From positions 1-14,476 of the forward strand of contig JPPB01000201.1 in assembly GCA_001483205.1 (NCBI GenBank): a stretch of DNA of 14,476 nt. The letters are read 5' to 3'. Under the pieces are notes generated by a model. The model had not been told where the DNA came from. It saw nothing but the letters and a program-made list of their open reading frames with translations, and made no database searches. Origin of the DNA: an alpha proteobacterium 3107. GTDB taxonomy: Bacteria; Pseudomonadota; Alphaproteobacteria; Rhodobacterales; Rhodobacteraceae. How positions within the stretch are numbered: position 1 is the stretch's first letter; each line of letters opens with the position of its first letter. Positions 1-6,971 of this stretch are shown here, in pieces. The position numbers and the translations under genes were made by a program.

Positions 1-670
1 GCGCCCCCCCGGTGTCGGTATGGCGGTTGCCCCCCTGAACCAGAACATATCCCCTGTCGGCGATCTCCAGCGCCTGACGGGCGTTCTGTTCGACCATCAG
101 AATCGAAATTCCGGCGCGGGCGACATTGATGATCCGGTCGAACAGCTCATTCATCACGATGGGGGAAACCCCCGCCGTCGGCTCATCGAGCATCAGCACG
201 CTCGGCCCGGTCATCAGCGCCCGGCCCACTGCCACCTGCTGCCGCTGCCCGCCGGACAGCTCGCCCGCCGCCTGATGGCGCTTTTCCTTCAGAACCGGGA
301 ACAGGTCATAGACCTGTGCCATGGTTTCGGACACATCGTCACTGCGGATGAAAGCCCCCATTTCCAGGTTTTCCTCGACCGTCATCGAGGTAAAGATGTT
401 GTGGGTCTGCGGCACGAACCCCATGCCCCGGCGCACCCGATCCTGCGGGGACAGGGCGGTGATGTCCTCGCCGTCCAGCCGCACCGTGCCCCGGCGCAAC
501 CCGAGCATCCCGAACAGGGCCTTCATCGCCGTGGACTTGCCCGCCCCATTGGGGCCGACAATCGCCGCGATCTCTCCCCTGTTCACCGCGATGGCGCAGT
601 CATGCAGGATGTCCGGCCCCCGCCCGTAGCCGCCGGTCATGCCTATGCCGGAAAGGAACGGCTCAGTCAT
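1..670 (-). CDS. livF: LivF-type ABC transporter ATP-binding protein (3' end cut by window edge)
   Basis: Second ATPase of a branched-chain amino-acid-type (HAAT) importer, acting on the cytoplasmic face of the inner membrane. I translated 223 residues from the ATG at 670 with no stop before the edge; the family is usually about 235-250 aa, so only a short C-terminus is missing. Visible motifs are Walker A GPNGAGKST (about residues 39-47), a Q-loop in FVPQTHN (about 85-91), the ABC signature LSGGQRQQ (138-145), Walker B LMLDEPTAGV (159-168), and VEQN (193-196), the LivF form of the switch region where most ABC ATPases have a histidine. The start overlaps the end of livG by 8 nt, implying translational coupling. 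Order on the minus strand is binding protein, livG, livF; permeases livH/livM would be expected beyond the edge. The substrate (amino acid, amide or urea) cannot be told from this subunit. Confidence 0.95.
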   Translation of the reverse strand, partial: MTEPFLSGIGMTGGYGRGPDILHDCAIAVNRGEIAAIVGPNGAGKSTAMKALFGMLGLRRGTVRLDGEDITALSPQDRVRRGMGFVPQTHNIFTSMTVEENLEMGAFIRSDDVSETMAQVYDLFPVLKEKRHQAAGELSGGQRQQVAVGRALMTGPSVLMLDEPTAGVSPIVMNELFDRIINVARAGISILMVEQNARQALEIADRGYVLVQGGNRHTDTGGA

Positions 671-1457
671 CGCGTTTCGGCCCCCCTTTCGCGGCGGATT
701 TCACACCCGCGCCCAGATAGGCCTCAATCACCCGGTCATCGGCCTTGATCTCTGCCAGTGTGCCGCGCGCGAGCACCCTGCCCTCGGCCATACAGATCAC
801 CGGGCCGCAGATGCGACCGATGAAATCCATATCATGCTCGATGACGACAAAGGTATAGCCGTGTTCCCGGTTCAGCCGCAGAATGGCGTCGCCGATGGTG
901 TTGAGCAGCGTCCGGTTCACGCCTGCGCCGATCTCATCCAGAAACACAACGCGCGCGTCCACCATCATCGTGCGCCCGAGTTCCAACAGCTTTTTCTGCC
1001 CGCCGGAAACCTGCCCGGCCTGGTGATCGGCCAGATGCCCGATGGTCAGAAACTCAAGCACCTGATCGGCCTTCTTGCGCAGGGTGTGCTCTTCCCGCGC
1101 GATCCGGGCGCGCCCGAACCAGGTGTTCCACAGCCTTTCCCCCGATTGCGCGCCGGGCACCATCATCAGGTTTTCCCGGCAGGTCATAGAGCCAAACTCA
1201 TGGGCGATCTGAAAGGTGCGCAACAGGCCCTTGCGGAACAGGACATGGGGCGGCAGGGCGGTGATGTCCTCGCCGTTCATGGTGACCCGGCCTGCGGTGG
1301 GCCGAAGCGCACCGGATATGACGTTGAAAAGGGTTGTCTTGCCTGCACCATTGGGGCCGATCAGGCCGGTTATGGCCCCCCCTTCGATGCTCAGCGTCGC
1401 ACCATCAACGGCGCGAAACCCGCCAAAATGCCGGTGCAGCCCCTCTACGGTTATCAT
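663..1457 (-). CDS. livG: LivG-type ABC transporter ATP-binding protein
   Basis: First ATPase of the importer, 264 aa, close to the usual 250-265 aa for LivG. Walker A GPNGAGKTT is at about residues 34-42, the Q-loop region is LLRTFQIAHEF (78-88), the signature VSGGQKK is at 150-156 and the H-loop IEHD at 206-209. The insertion around GAQSGERLWNTWFGRAR (102-118) is characteristic of LivG rather than LivF. Walker B reads VVFLDEIGAGVN: the catalytic Asp-Glu is intact, but the proline that normally follows is isoleucine. The D-E-x-GAGVN form is, as I recall, common in Rhodobacterales LivG, so I do not read it as inactivation. The TGA overlaps the livF start by 8 nt. It follows the binding-protein gene after an 87-nt gap that contains a hairpin. 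Confidence 0.95.
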   Translation of the reverse strand: MITVEGLHRHFGGFRAVDGATLSIEGGAITGLIGPNGAGKTTLFNVISGALRPTAGRVTMNGEDITALPPHVLFRKGLLRTFQIAHEFGSMTCRENLMMVPGAQSGERLWNTWFGRARIAREEHTLRKKADQVLEFLTIGHLADHQAGQVSGGQKKLLELGRTMMVDARVVFLDEIGAGVNRTLLNTIGDAILRLNREHGYTFVVIEHDMDFIGRICGPVICMAEGRVLARGTLAEIKADDRVIEAYLGAGVKSAAKGGPKRDD

Positions 1458-1487
1458 CCCCGGTGTCCCGTTTGCCGCCCTTTGTGA

Positions 1488-1521
1488 AACGGCCCGGCGG
1501 GCGCGAAACCTCCGGGCCGTT
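1488..1521 (-). promoter_or_regulatory. Intercistronic hairpin between binding-protein gene and livG
   Basis: AACGGCCCGG (1488-1497) and CCGGGCCGTT (1512-1521) form a perfect 10-bp stem with a 14-nt loop in the 87-nt gap. On the minus strand only a short T-run follows (GTTTCAC), so it is not a classic intrinsic terminator. Hairpins after the binding-protein gene are known in ABC-importer operons to stabilise the upstream mRNA or allow partial termination, which yields excess binding protein. That role is inferred here. Confidence 0.6.
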
Positions 1522-1544
1522 CAGACTCATACGCCGTCGGGCAA

Positions 1545-2723
1545 TCAGCGATAGCGGGCGGTGGTGATCTCGCCGTTGCTGATCTCGATCTCCCGATAGC
1601 TGCCGGCGGATTCACCGGGGCCGATCAGTTCGACCGCCGTTGCGCCTACATAGTTGATCTCGCCACCCTCGGCCAGGATCGCCAGCGCCTTTTCCAACTC
1701 ACCGGGAAAGATTTCCTCGCCGGGCGCGTTGGCGACATTCAGCACATGATCCTTATAGACACCCGGATCGGACGACCCCGCCGCCTGCATCGCCAGCAGA
1801 ATCAGTGCCGCCGCGTCATAGGCTTCTGATGTGAACGGAGAGGTCGGGTCAAAAGCGTCGCCGACCATTTCGACAAATTTCGCCTGCCCCGGACTGTCAG
1901 AGCCGGGATGCTGGCCGAAAGAGCCGTCGATCTCGGTGCCGAAAGTGTCCGTCAGGGACGCGGAAATCATGCCGTCGGGAAAGACGAAGGTGTCGAACGC
2001 GCCTGAATCGAGCGAAGCGCGCACGATACCCGCGCCGCCCTGATCGGCATACCCCACCACCACGAGGGCCGCGCCCCCGGCGGAAGCAAGCGCGCCGACC
2101 TCAGCCGAATAGTCGGCTTTGCCGTCCTCATGGGCGGCGGTGATGGTGACTGTGCCGCCTGCGGCCTCAAATGCCGCGACAAAGCTGTCGGCCAGCCCCT
2201 TGCCGTAGTCATTGTTGGTGTAGGTTACGGCGACCTCGCTCACCCCACGGTCAGAGATCACATCGGCCATCACCTCGCCCTGGCGGGCATCCGACGGCGC
2301 GGTGCGGAAAAACAACCCGTTGTCCTCGGCGGTGGTCAGGCCGGGCGAGGTGGCCGATGGCGAGATCATCACCATGCCGTTCGGCACCGCGACATTGGCG
2401 AGGATCGCGCCGGTCACGCCCGAACAATCGGCCCCCATGATGCCTTTCACCCCGTCCGAGGTGACAAGCCGTTCGGCGGCGGTGGTGGCAGCAGCGGCGT
2501 CAACGCAGGTGCTGTCGGCGCGCACCGGGGTGACGGTCGAGCCGCCGAGGAATGCGCCGGTTGCGCTGACCTCTGCCATTGCCATCTCGGCGCTGTCGGC
2601 CATTTGCGGCGTCAGCGATTCGATTGGCCCGGTAAAGCCGAGGATAACCCCCAGCTTGACTTCCTGAGCGGTGGCGGCACTGGCGGCGAGGATCGCGGCG
2701 GTGGCCATAAGCAGTTTTTTCAT
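1545..2723 (-). CDS. Periplasmic branched-chain amino-acid-type substrate-binding protein
   Basis: Extracytoplasmic solute receptor of the importer, type 1 periplasmic-binding fold (Peripla_BP_6/Leu-Ile-Val-binding class), 392 aa with signal peptide. The reading frame continues upstream, but I chose the ATG at 2723 because it gives a good Sec signal peptide (MKKLL, hydrophobic core, cleavage near ATAQ-EVKLG) and is preceded by GGGAAGA about 7 nt away. The mature protein begins EVKLGVILGFTGPIES, typical of the family. Two cysteines (in DSTCVD and GADCSG) could form a disulfide. It is the first gene of the transcription unit, followed by a hairpin and then livG. The ligand cannot be inferred reliably; branched-chain amino acids are the default assumption. 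A livK-like name would be positional only. Confidence 0.93.
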   Translation of the reverse strand: MKKLLMATAAILAASAATAQEVKLGVILGFTGPIESLTPQMADSAEMAMAEVSATGAFLGGSTVTPVRADSTCVDAAAATTAAERLVTSDGVKGIMGADCSGVTGAILANVAVPNGMVMISPSATSPGLTTAEDNGLFFRTAPSDARQGEVMADVISDRGVSEVAVTYTNNDYGKGLADSFVAAFEAAGGTVTITAAHEDGKADYSAEVGALASAGGAALVVVGYADQGGAGIVRASLDSGAFDTFVFPDGMISASLTDTFGTEIDGSFGQHPGSDSPGQAKFVEMVGDAFDPTSPFTSEAYDAAALILLAMQAAGSSDPGVYKDHVLNVANAPGEEIFPGELEKALAILAEGGEINYVGATAVELIGPGESAGSYREIEISNGEITTARYR

Positions 2724-2800
2724 CACATTCTTCCCATGTTGGTTCCGGTTGCGGTTCTGGTGAATCCCGGAGGGCAGGTTATGACGCCTGCGGGTAAATG

Positions 2801-2820
2801 AAAAGCCCCGGTTTCGGGGG
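2801..2820 (-). terminator. Hairpin plus T-run: infC terminator or importer leader attenuator
   Basis: On the minus strand CCCCG-AAAC-CGGGG is followed by CTTTTC. This is a compact stem with a short T tail, as in a rho-independent terminator. It lies about 280 nt downstream of the infC stop and about 78 nt upstream of the binding-protein start. It could therefore stop infC read-through, or, if the importer promoter lies upstream of it, act as an attenuator. The tail is short, so efficiency is uncertain. Confidence 0.5.
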
Positions 2821-2864
2821 ACGGGGGCGCAGGCCGCGATGATATGGCGTGACGAGGTAAAATT

Positions 2865-2887
2865 GATCACAGGTTCCAACCTTGATC
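2865..2887. promoter_or_regulatory. Dyad symmetry upstream of the importer operon
   Basis: AGGTTCCAACCT (2871-2882) has perfect 5-bp arms around CC. The symmetry extends to GATCA (2865-2869) and TGATC (2883-2887) with one unpaired base, about 140 nt upstream of the binding-protein start. The size suits a dimeric repressor or activator site. No regulator gene is adjacent, so ligand and role are unknown. Confidence 0.35.
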
Positions 2888-2912
2888 CTGACGGAGCGCA
2901 AGTTGCAGGCAC

Positions 2913-3080
2913 TTTGCCGGGACAGATGCAGAGAACAGCCCGAAAGGCCGCGTCCGGCCCGCTCGGGGAGGCGCGAACGCGCCGCCCCGTGGGGGGGCGG
3001 GTCGGCCCGGCCCGGCGTTCCGCCGGGCGGGATCAGGGCCGGGATTTGGACTCAAAATCTGGTCGTCAAGCTATATAGCC
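2913..3080 (+). repeat. Multi-hairpin repeat, copy E1
   Basis: A GC-rich repeat unit of consecutive hairpins: H1 GGCCG/CGGCC (2946-2959), H2 GGCGCG-AA-CGCGCC (2970-2983), H3 CCCC-GT-GGGG (2985-2994) and H4 GCCCGGCG-TTC-CGCCGGGC (3010-3028). A non-hairpin tail follows with GGACTCAAAATC (3048-3059) and the palindrome GCTATATAGC (3070-3079). The reverse complement of 11513-11633 matches it over H1-H4 and the tail with few substitutions. The leading TTTGCCGGGACAG recurs at 11218. The copy sits 22 nt from the infC stop codon. Confidence 0.8.
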
Positions 3081-3101
3081 CCCGACACCACCGCGCCGGG
3101 C

Positions 3102-3647
3102 TTATCTGGGCAGCGGGCCGATCATCATTATCATCTGGCGGCCCTCCAGTTTCGGCATGTTCTCGACCCTGCCGATCGCCCTTATGTCCTCGGTCACCCG
3201 CTCCAGCAATTTCCGCCCTAGGCTCTGATGCGCCATCTCGCGCCCGCGAAACCGCAGCGACACCTTCACCTTGTCGCCGTTTTCAAGGAATTTCCGCACG
3301 TTACGCATCTTGACTTCGTAATCATGGGTGTTGGTGTTCGGGCGGAACTTGATTTCCTTGACATCAATCGTCTTCTGCTTCCTGCGCGCCTCGGCCTCGC
3401 GTTTCTGCTGTTCATACTTGAACTTGCCGAAATCCATCACCTTGCAGACCGGGGGGGCCGCGTTCGGGCTGATCTCGACCAGATCAAGGCCCTCCTGCTC
3501 TGCCAGGGCGAGTCCGCGGGACGGGGGAACAACACCGATGTTTTCTCCGTCAGGGCCGATAAGCCGGATTTCGGTGGCCCGGATGCGGTCATTGACGCGG
3601 GGGCCTGTTTCACGCACCGGCGGGGCGTTGTGGGGTCTGCGGGCTAT
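3102..3647 (-). CDS. infC: Translation initiation factor IF-3, proposed AUA start
   Basis: IF-3 binds the 30S subunit, prevents 50S joining and proofreads start-codon/initiator-tRNA pairing. The N-domain ([15 protein letters not shown] through [15 protein letters not shown]), the basic helical linker (EAEARRKQK) and the C-domain ([36 protein letters not shown] end) are all present. The first standard start is a GTG at 3617, giving 171 aa, but it has no Shine-Dalgarno sequence. The frame continues upstream through [10 protein letters not shown], a familiar alphaproteobacterial IF-3 N-terminus, to an ATA codon at 3645-3647 placed 8 nt after AAGGA (3656-3660). Starting there gives 181 aa, close to E. 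coli IF-3 (180 aa), whose gene starts with AUU. A stop codon lies five codons further upstream. Transcribed alone from the promoter at 3687-3715; rpmI/rplT do not follow. The protein identity is certain; the AUA start is inference. Confidence 0.95.
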   Translation of the reverse strand: MARRPHNAPPVRETGPRVNDRIRATEIRLIGPDGENIGVVPPSRGLALAEQEGLDLVEISPNAAPPVCKVMDFGKFKYEQQKREAEARRKQKTIDVKEIKFRPNTNTHDYEVKMRNVRKFLENGDKVKVSLRFRGREMAHQSLGRKLLERVTEDIRAIGRVENMPKLEGRQMIMMIGPLPR

Positions 3648-3660
3648 GGCTTTGTTCCTT
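3645..3660 (-). promoter_or_regulatory. Shine-Dalgarno and non-canonical AUA initiation site of infC
   Basis: On the minus strand AAGGA (3656-3660) is followed by 8 nt and then ATA (3645-3647), in frame with the IF-3 coding sequence. Non-AUG starts such as the AUU of E. coli infC are the known basis of IF-3 autoregulation, because IF-3 discriminates against them. This site would allow the same control. Confidence 0.7.
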
Positions 3661-3686
3661 CAGCAGTTGATGACGTGACGGGGGCG

Positions 3687-3715
3687 AAAATAGACGCGAC
3701 GGTTGCGGCTTTCAA
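3687..3715 (-). promoter_or_regulatory. Sigma70-type promoter of infC
   Basis: On the minus strand there is a TTGAAA -35 (3710-3715), a 17-nt spacer and a TATTTT -10 (3687-3692). The predicted transcript start near 3680 leaves a leader of roughly 33 nt before the proposed AUA start. Hexamers and spacing are both good for a GC-rich genome. Confidence 0.6.
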
Positions 3716-3764
3716 CCCGTGATCGGCCCCGGATACGGCAGGGGGCACCGCTTTTCGCCCGCCC

Positions 3765-3793
3765 CTGCCCCGATTCGCCCGGCAATCGGGCAG
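3765..3793 (-). terminator. Possible fpr terminator hairpin (no T-run)
   Basis: CTGCCCCGATT (3765-3775) and AATCGGGCAG (3784-3793) pair with one bulged base, about 60 nt downstream of the fpr stop on the minus strand and upstream of the infC promoter. No T-tract follows, so any termination would have to be rho-assisted. The whole 3648-3851 gap is otherwise GC-rich with only this and the infC promoter recognisable. Confidence 0.3.
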
Positions 3794-3851
3794 GCCCGCG
3801 CGCCGACCGGCCCGGATGACGGGCGATTCGGGCCAGGCATGGGCCGCGCGC

Positions 3852-4682
3852 TCACACACCGTCGCCGACAAACGCCTTTTCGACCACAAACTGGGCAGGC
3901 TCTGAGTTTGCGCCCTCGCACAACCCGGCCCCTTCCAGAATCGCCCTTATGTCATTGTTGAAGGCAAGCGACCCGCACACCATCGCCCGGTCGGTTTCGG
4001 GGTCAAGCGGCGGCAACCCAAGGTCATCAAACAACCGGCCACAGGTGATCAGATCAGTAATCCGGCCGGTCGTCGCGCTGTCCTCGCGGGTGGTGGTCGG
4101 GTAGTATTTCAGCCTGCCCGCCACCATCTCGCCAATCAGCGGGTCACCGTGCAGCGCCGCGATCAGGCGGCGGCCATATTCGAGCTCCGCGACCTCCCGG
4201 CAAGTATGGGTTATGATGACCTGCTCATATTTCTCATAGGTCTCCGGGTCGCGCAGCAGGGACGCGAACGGCGCAAACCCGGTGCCGGTCGAGAAGAAAT
4301 AGAGCCGCCTGCCGGGCAGAAGCGCGTCATGCACCAGCGTGCCGACCGGTTTCGGGCGCAGGATGATCCCGTCGCCCGCCCGGATATGCTGAAGCCGTGA
4401 GGTCAGCGGGCCGTCCGGCACCTTGATCGAGTAAAATTCCAGCTCATCATCCCATGCGGGCGAGGCAATGGAATAGGCCCGCAACAGCGGACGCCCGTTG
4501 TCGCCGGTCAGCCCGATCATCACGAACTCGCCCGAGCGGAAGCGCAGGCTTTTCGGGCGCGTCACCCGAAATGAAAACAGACGGTCCGTCCAGTGGGTCA
4601 CATCCGTGACCGTCTGGGTGTCGGGCAGAGCCGGGGCAGCCTTGGCGCTCAGGGTCTGAGTCACGGTTAATTGCTCGTTCAT
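3852..4682 (-). CDS. fpr: Ferredoxin/flavodoxin-NADP+ reductase
   Basis: FAD enzyme moving electrons between NADPH and ferredoxin, 276 aa, slightly longer than typical bacterial (subclass I) Fpr because of about 15 extra N-terminal residues. Visible features are the FAD-binding motif RAYS in LLRAYSIASP (66-75), the phosphate-binding segment GPLTSRLQ (91-98), the NADP-binding STGTGFAPF (131-139), MVCGS (234-238) and the C-terminal VEKAFVG (267-273). Bacterial Fpr typically ends near VEKAF with a short tail, as here. It is the last gene of the cys cluster, 30 nt after the DUF934 gene. The likely job is supplying reduced ferredoxin to the sulfite reductase encoded upstream in the same unit; a role in oxidative stress, as in other Fpr proteins, is also possible. 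Confidence 0.94.
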   Translation of the reverse strand: MNEQLTVTQTLSAKAAPALPDTQTVTDVTHWTDRLFSFRVTRPKSLRFRSGEFVMIGLTGDNGRPLLRAYSIASPAWDDELEFYSIKVPDGPLTSRLQHIRAGDGIILRPKPVGTLVHDALLPGRRLYFFSTGTGFAPFASLLRDPETYEKYEQVIITHTCREVAELEYGRRLIAALHGDPLIGEMVAGRLKYYPTTTREDSATTGRITDLITCGRLFDDLGLPPLDPETDRAMVCGSLAFNNDIRAILEGAGLCEGANSEPAQFVVEKAFVGDGV

Positions 4683-4712
4683 TGCGTCCTGCGGGGGCGG
4701 CCCCGCCCTTTG

Positions 4713-5168
4713 TCAGCGTTGTGTATATGGGGTTGTGGCGTCAGGGTCCAGCCGCAACCGCGCCTGATAGTCATGGTCACGCCAGTTGGCGCGGAACAGC
4801 CATTGGTCCTCTGGTTGTCGCGCAGCGAGGGCGTCAGGGATCTCCACCTCATCAAACCCCGCGCGGCACGCCATGGCGTATTGATCAGCAATCACATGCC
4901 CCCCGGCACGCAGGCGGCCCCGAAAGCCCATCAACCGCAGGCGACGGGCGATGGTAAAGCCGCGGCCATCGGCGGGGCCGGGGAAATCCACCCGGATCAT
5001 GGCGATCCGGTCAAGCTGTCCGGCGAGGGCCTCGGGGTGCGCGTCCGACGGCAGGGCGACGGCCAGCGGCGACGGCGGGGCGTCGTCGGGCGGCAGGTCT
5101 TCGGGCGAGACATAGCCGCCTGTCCAGTCATCGGGCTGAAAGCCGGTATCGGTGACAATCACGCTCAT
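4713..5168 (-). CDS. DUF934 protein of the sulfur-assimilation cluster
   Basis: A 151-aa soluble protein of the DUF934 family (COG3749), which is usually encoded beside cysI/cysH. The family core is visible: DRIAMIRVDFPGPADGRGF, ARRLRLMGFRGRLRAGGH, VIADQYAMACRAGFDEVEIP. The frame is open to 5231, but I chose the ATG at 5168 because AAGGAG (5176-5181) lies 7 nt upstream and because the extra N-terminus would be encoded by the family-A repeat. There is no transmembrane segment or signal peptide. The biochemical function is unknown; context suggests an accessory role in sulfate or sulfite reduction. It follows the sulfite reductase gene after 132 nt and precedes fpr by 30 nt. Confidence 0.88.
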   Translation of the reverse strand: MSVIVTDTGFQPDDWTGGYVSPEDLPPDDAPPSPLAVALPSDAHPEALAGQLDRIAMIRVDFPGPADGRGFTIARRLRLMGFRGRLRAGGHVIADQYAMACRAGFDEVEIPDALAARQPEDQWLFRANWRDHDYQARLRLDPDATTPYTQR

Positions 5169-5190
5169 GCGGGCGCTCCTTCTACTCGAT

Positions 5191-5254
5191 GTCTTTGCAT
5201 ATTGGCTTAGCCGGGCAGACGGTTTGGCCACCGATGCGCCATTATGCAGAGGTC
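5191..5254 (-). repeat. Family-A palindromic repeat, copy A1
   Basis: Read on the minus strand it begins GACCTCTGCATAATGGCGC and ends ATATGCAAAGAC. It aligns without gaps to copy A2 with about 80% identity. The outer inverted ends are degenerate on one side (GTCTTTGCAT). It lies in the 132-nt gap between the sulfite reductase and DUF934 genes, 10 nt upstream of the DUF934 Shine-Dalgarno sequence, so it is probably transcribed within the cys mRNA. Confidence 0.85.
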
Positions 5255-5300
5255 TTTCATATCCTCTGCCCGCCCTGCATCATCCGGGGGAAAAACGGCC

Positions 5301-6971
5301 TCAGGCGGCATTGCGTCTTGTGCTCTCCGGGTAAAGGGCGGCCTTGAACGGCGCGGCCCCCAGCCGCCGGTAGGTCTCGATAAACGTCTCCTCCGGCCCG
5401 CTGCGCAGGTCAAGATACCCGGTGATCAGCCGCTCAATGGCGGGGGTGATTTCGTCATAGGCAAAGCCCGGCCCGGCGCGTTCGCCGATGGCTGCGGTCT
5501 CGGTCCCGTCGCCGCCAAGGGTGATCTGATAGTTTTCCACCCCGGCGCGGTCGAGGCCGAGAATCCCGATATGGCCGACATGGTGATGGCCGCAGGCATT
5601 GATGCAGCCCGAAATCTTGATCTTGAGCGGGCCGATGTCATGCTCGGTTCTCAATTCCCCGAACCGGGTTGCTATTTCCTGTGCGACCGGGATTGACCGG
5701 GCCGTCGCCAGCGCGCAGTAATCCATCCCCGGACAGGCGATGATGTCGGAAATCAGGCCGATATTGGCGGTCGCGAGGCCAGCCTTTGCAAGCGCCGCGT
5801 AAACCGCCGGAAGGTCGGATTTATGCACATGGGGCAGCACCACGTTCTGCTCGTGGCTGATGCGCAGCTCATCATGGGCGTATCTTTCTGCCAGATCAGC
5901 CATCACCCGCATCTGCTCTGCGGTCGCATCCCCCGGTGTCCCGCCATGGGCCTTGAGCGAGATGGTGGCAATCGCATAGTCCGGGTTGCGGTGCGGGGCC
6001 AGGTTGGTGTCTGACCACGACCGGAAGGCCGGGTTGGTGTCGCGCTCAGTGGCATAGGCGTCTGTCGGGCCTGATACGAAATCCGGCGGGGCGAAATGCG
6101 CTTCGATCCCGGCCAGGCGCGCCTGATCAACGCCCGAGAACTGCGGGCGCAACTGGGCAAAGCGCTCTTCGACCAGGGCGCGAATCTTCTCTGCCCCGTG
6201 TTCATGGACGGTGATCTTGATGCGCGCCTTGTATTTGTTATCGCGCCGTCCCAGCAGGTTATAGACGCTGACGATTGCCTCGACATAGGGCAACAGGTCG
6301 GCCTTTGGCAGAAAGTCGCGGATGACTTTGCCGATCATCGGTGTGCGGCCCAGCCCCCCGCCAACGATGACCTCGAAACCGGGCGCACCCGCCGCATCCC
6401 GAACCATGCGCAGGCCGATGTCATGGGCCTTTGTCACGGCGCGGTCATTGGGGCTGCCGGTGACGGCAATCTTGAACTTGCGCGGCAGGAACTGAAATTC
6501 CGGGTGGTCGGTGGACCACTGGCGCAGAAGCTCGGCCACCGGGCGCGGGTCTTCGATCTCATCTGCCGCCGCACCTGCGAAATGGTCGGCGGTCACGTTG
6601 CGGATGGTGTTGCCCGAGGTCTGGATCGCGTGCATTTCCACCTCGGCCAGCGCATCAAGCATGTCAGGCACATCCCTGAGCTTCGGCCAGTTGAATTGAA
6701 TGTTCTGCCGGGTGGTGAAATGGCCATAGCCCTTGTCCCAACGCTCGGCGATATAGGCAAGCTGGCGCATCCTGGCCCCGTTGAGGGTGCCATAGGGGAT
6801 CGCCACCCGCAGCATATAGGCGTGCAGTTGCAGGTAAAGGCCGTTCATCAGGCGCAGCGGCTTGAACTCGTCTTCGGTCAGCGAGCCATCGATACGGCGC
6901 TCTACTTGAGCACGGAACTGGGCGTTGCGCGCGCGGATGAACGCCGCATCAAAATCGTCATATCTGTACAT
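5301..6971 (-). CDS. cysI: Ferredoxin-type sulfite (nitrite/sulfite) reductase, siroheme [4Fe-4S]
   Basis: Assimilatory siroheme reductase of 556 aa carrying out the six-electron reduction of sulfite to sulfide. It shows the two-fold repeat of the family: a first ferrite-reductase-like half (LRVAIPYGTLN, GHFTTRQNIQFNW near residues 83-95, TSGNTIRNVTAD near 118-129) and a second (ISHEQNVVLPHV). The cluster/siroheme cysteines are C413 and C419 (CPGMDYC) and C456 and C460 (SGCINACGHH), the expected C-x5-C and C-x3-C. I took the ATG at 6971; a TTG one codon upstream is also possible. It overlaps the DUF2849 gene by 14 nt. Nitrite reductases of this fold look alike, so specificity rests on context (cysG, DUF934, fpr). 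No flavoprotein CysJ is nearby, consistent with ferredoxin as donor. Confidence 0.92.
   Translation of the reverse strand: MYRYDDFDAAFIRARNAQFRAQVERRIDGSLTEDEFKPLRLMNGLYLQLHAYMLRVAIPYGTLNGARMRQLAYIAERWDKGYGHFTTRQNIQFNWPKLRDVPDMLDALAEVEMHAIQTSGNTIRNVTADHFAGAAADEIEDPRPVAELLRQWSTDHPEFQFLPRKFKIAVTGSPNDRAVTKAHDIGLRMVRDAAGAPGFEVIVGGGLGRTPMIGKVIRDFLPKADLLPYVEAIVSVYNLLGRRDNKYKARIKITVHEHGAEKIRALVEERFAQLRPQFSGVDQARLAGIEAHFAPPDFVSGPTDAYATERDTNPAFRSWSDTNLAPHRNPDYAIATISLKAHGGTPGDATAEQMRVMADLAERYAHDELRISHEQNVVLPHVHKSDLPAVYAALAKAGLATANIGLISDIIACPGMDYCALATARSIPVAQEIATRFGELRTEHDIGPLKIKISGCINACGHHHVGHIGILGLDRAGVENYQITLGGDGTETAAIGERAGPGFAYDEITPAIERLITGYLDLRSGPEETFIETYRRLGAAPFKAALYPESTRRNAA

Larger units (their letters stand above)
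2724..3101. other. Intergenic region between infC and the binding-protein gene
   Basis: This 378-nt gene-free stretch separates two minus-strand genes. It holds, from right to left, the repeat E1 (about 2913-3080), the dyad at 2865-2887, a GC hairpin followed by TTTT on the minus strand (2801-2820) and the ribosome binding site of the binding-protein gene. I found no convincing sigma70 promoter for the importer operon; an A/T-rich patch around 2840-2870 is the best place to look. The open frames crossing it are arginine/proline-rich and come from the GC-rich repeat. Confidence 0.7.

Noticed and set aside
663..1457. LivG as a defective ATPase because Walker B reads D-E-I rather than D-E-P
   Set aside because: The catalytic Asp-Glu, Walker A, signature and H-loop are intact, and this variation appears normal in related LivG proteins.
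3048..3076. A leucine tRNA gene
   Set aside because: Only a CTCAAAA loop-like core is present; the flanking stem is mostly G-T pairs and there is no acceptor stem, D-arm or T-arm (GGTTCGA).
4713..5231. The longer 172-aa version of the DUF934 protein
   Set aside because: The extra 21 residues would come from repeat A1, and the internal ATG at 5168 has an excellent AAGGAG.
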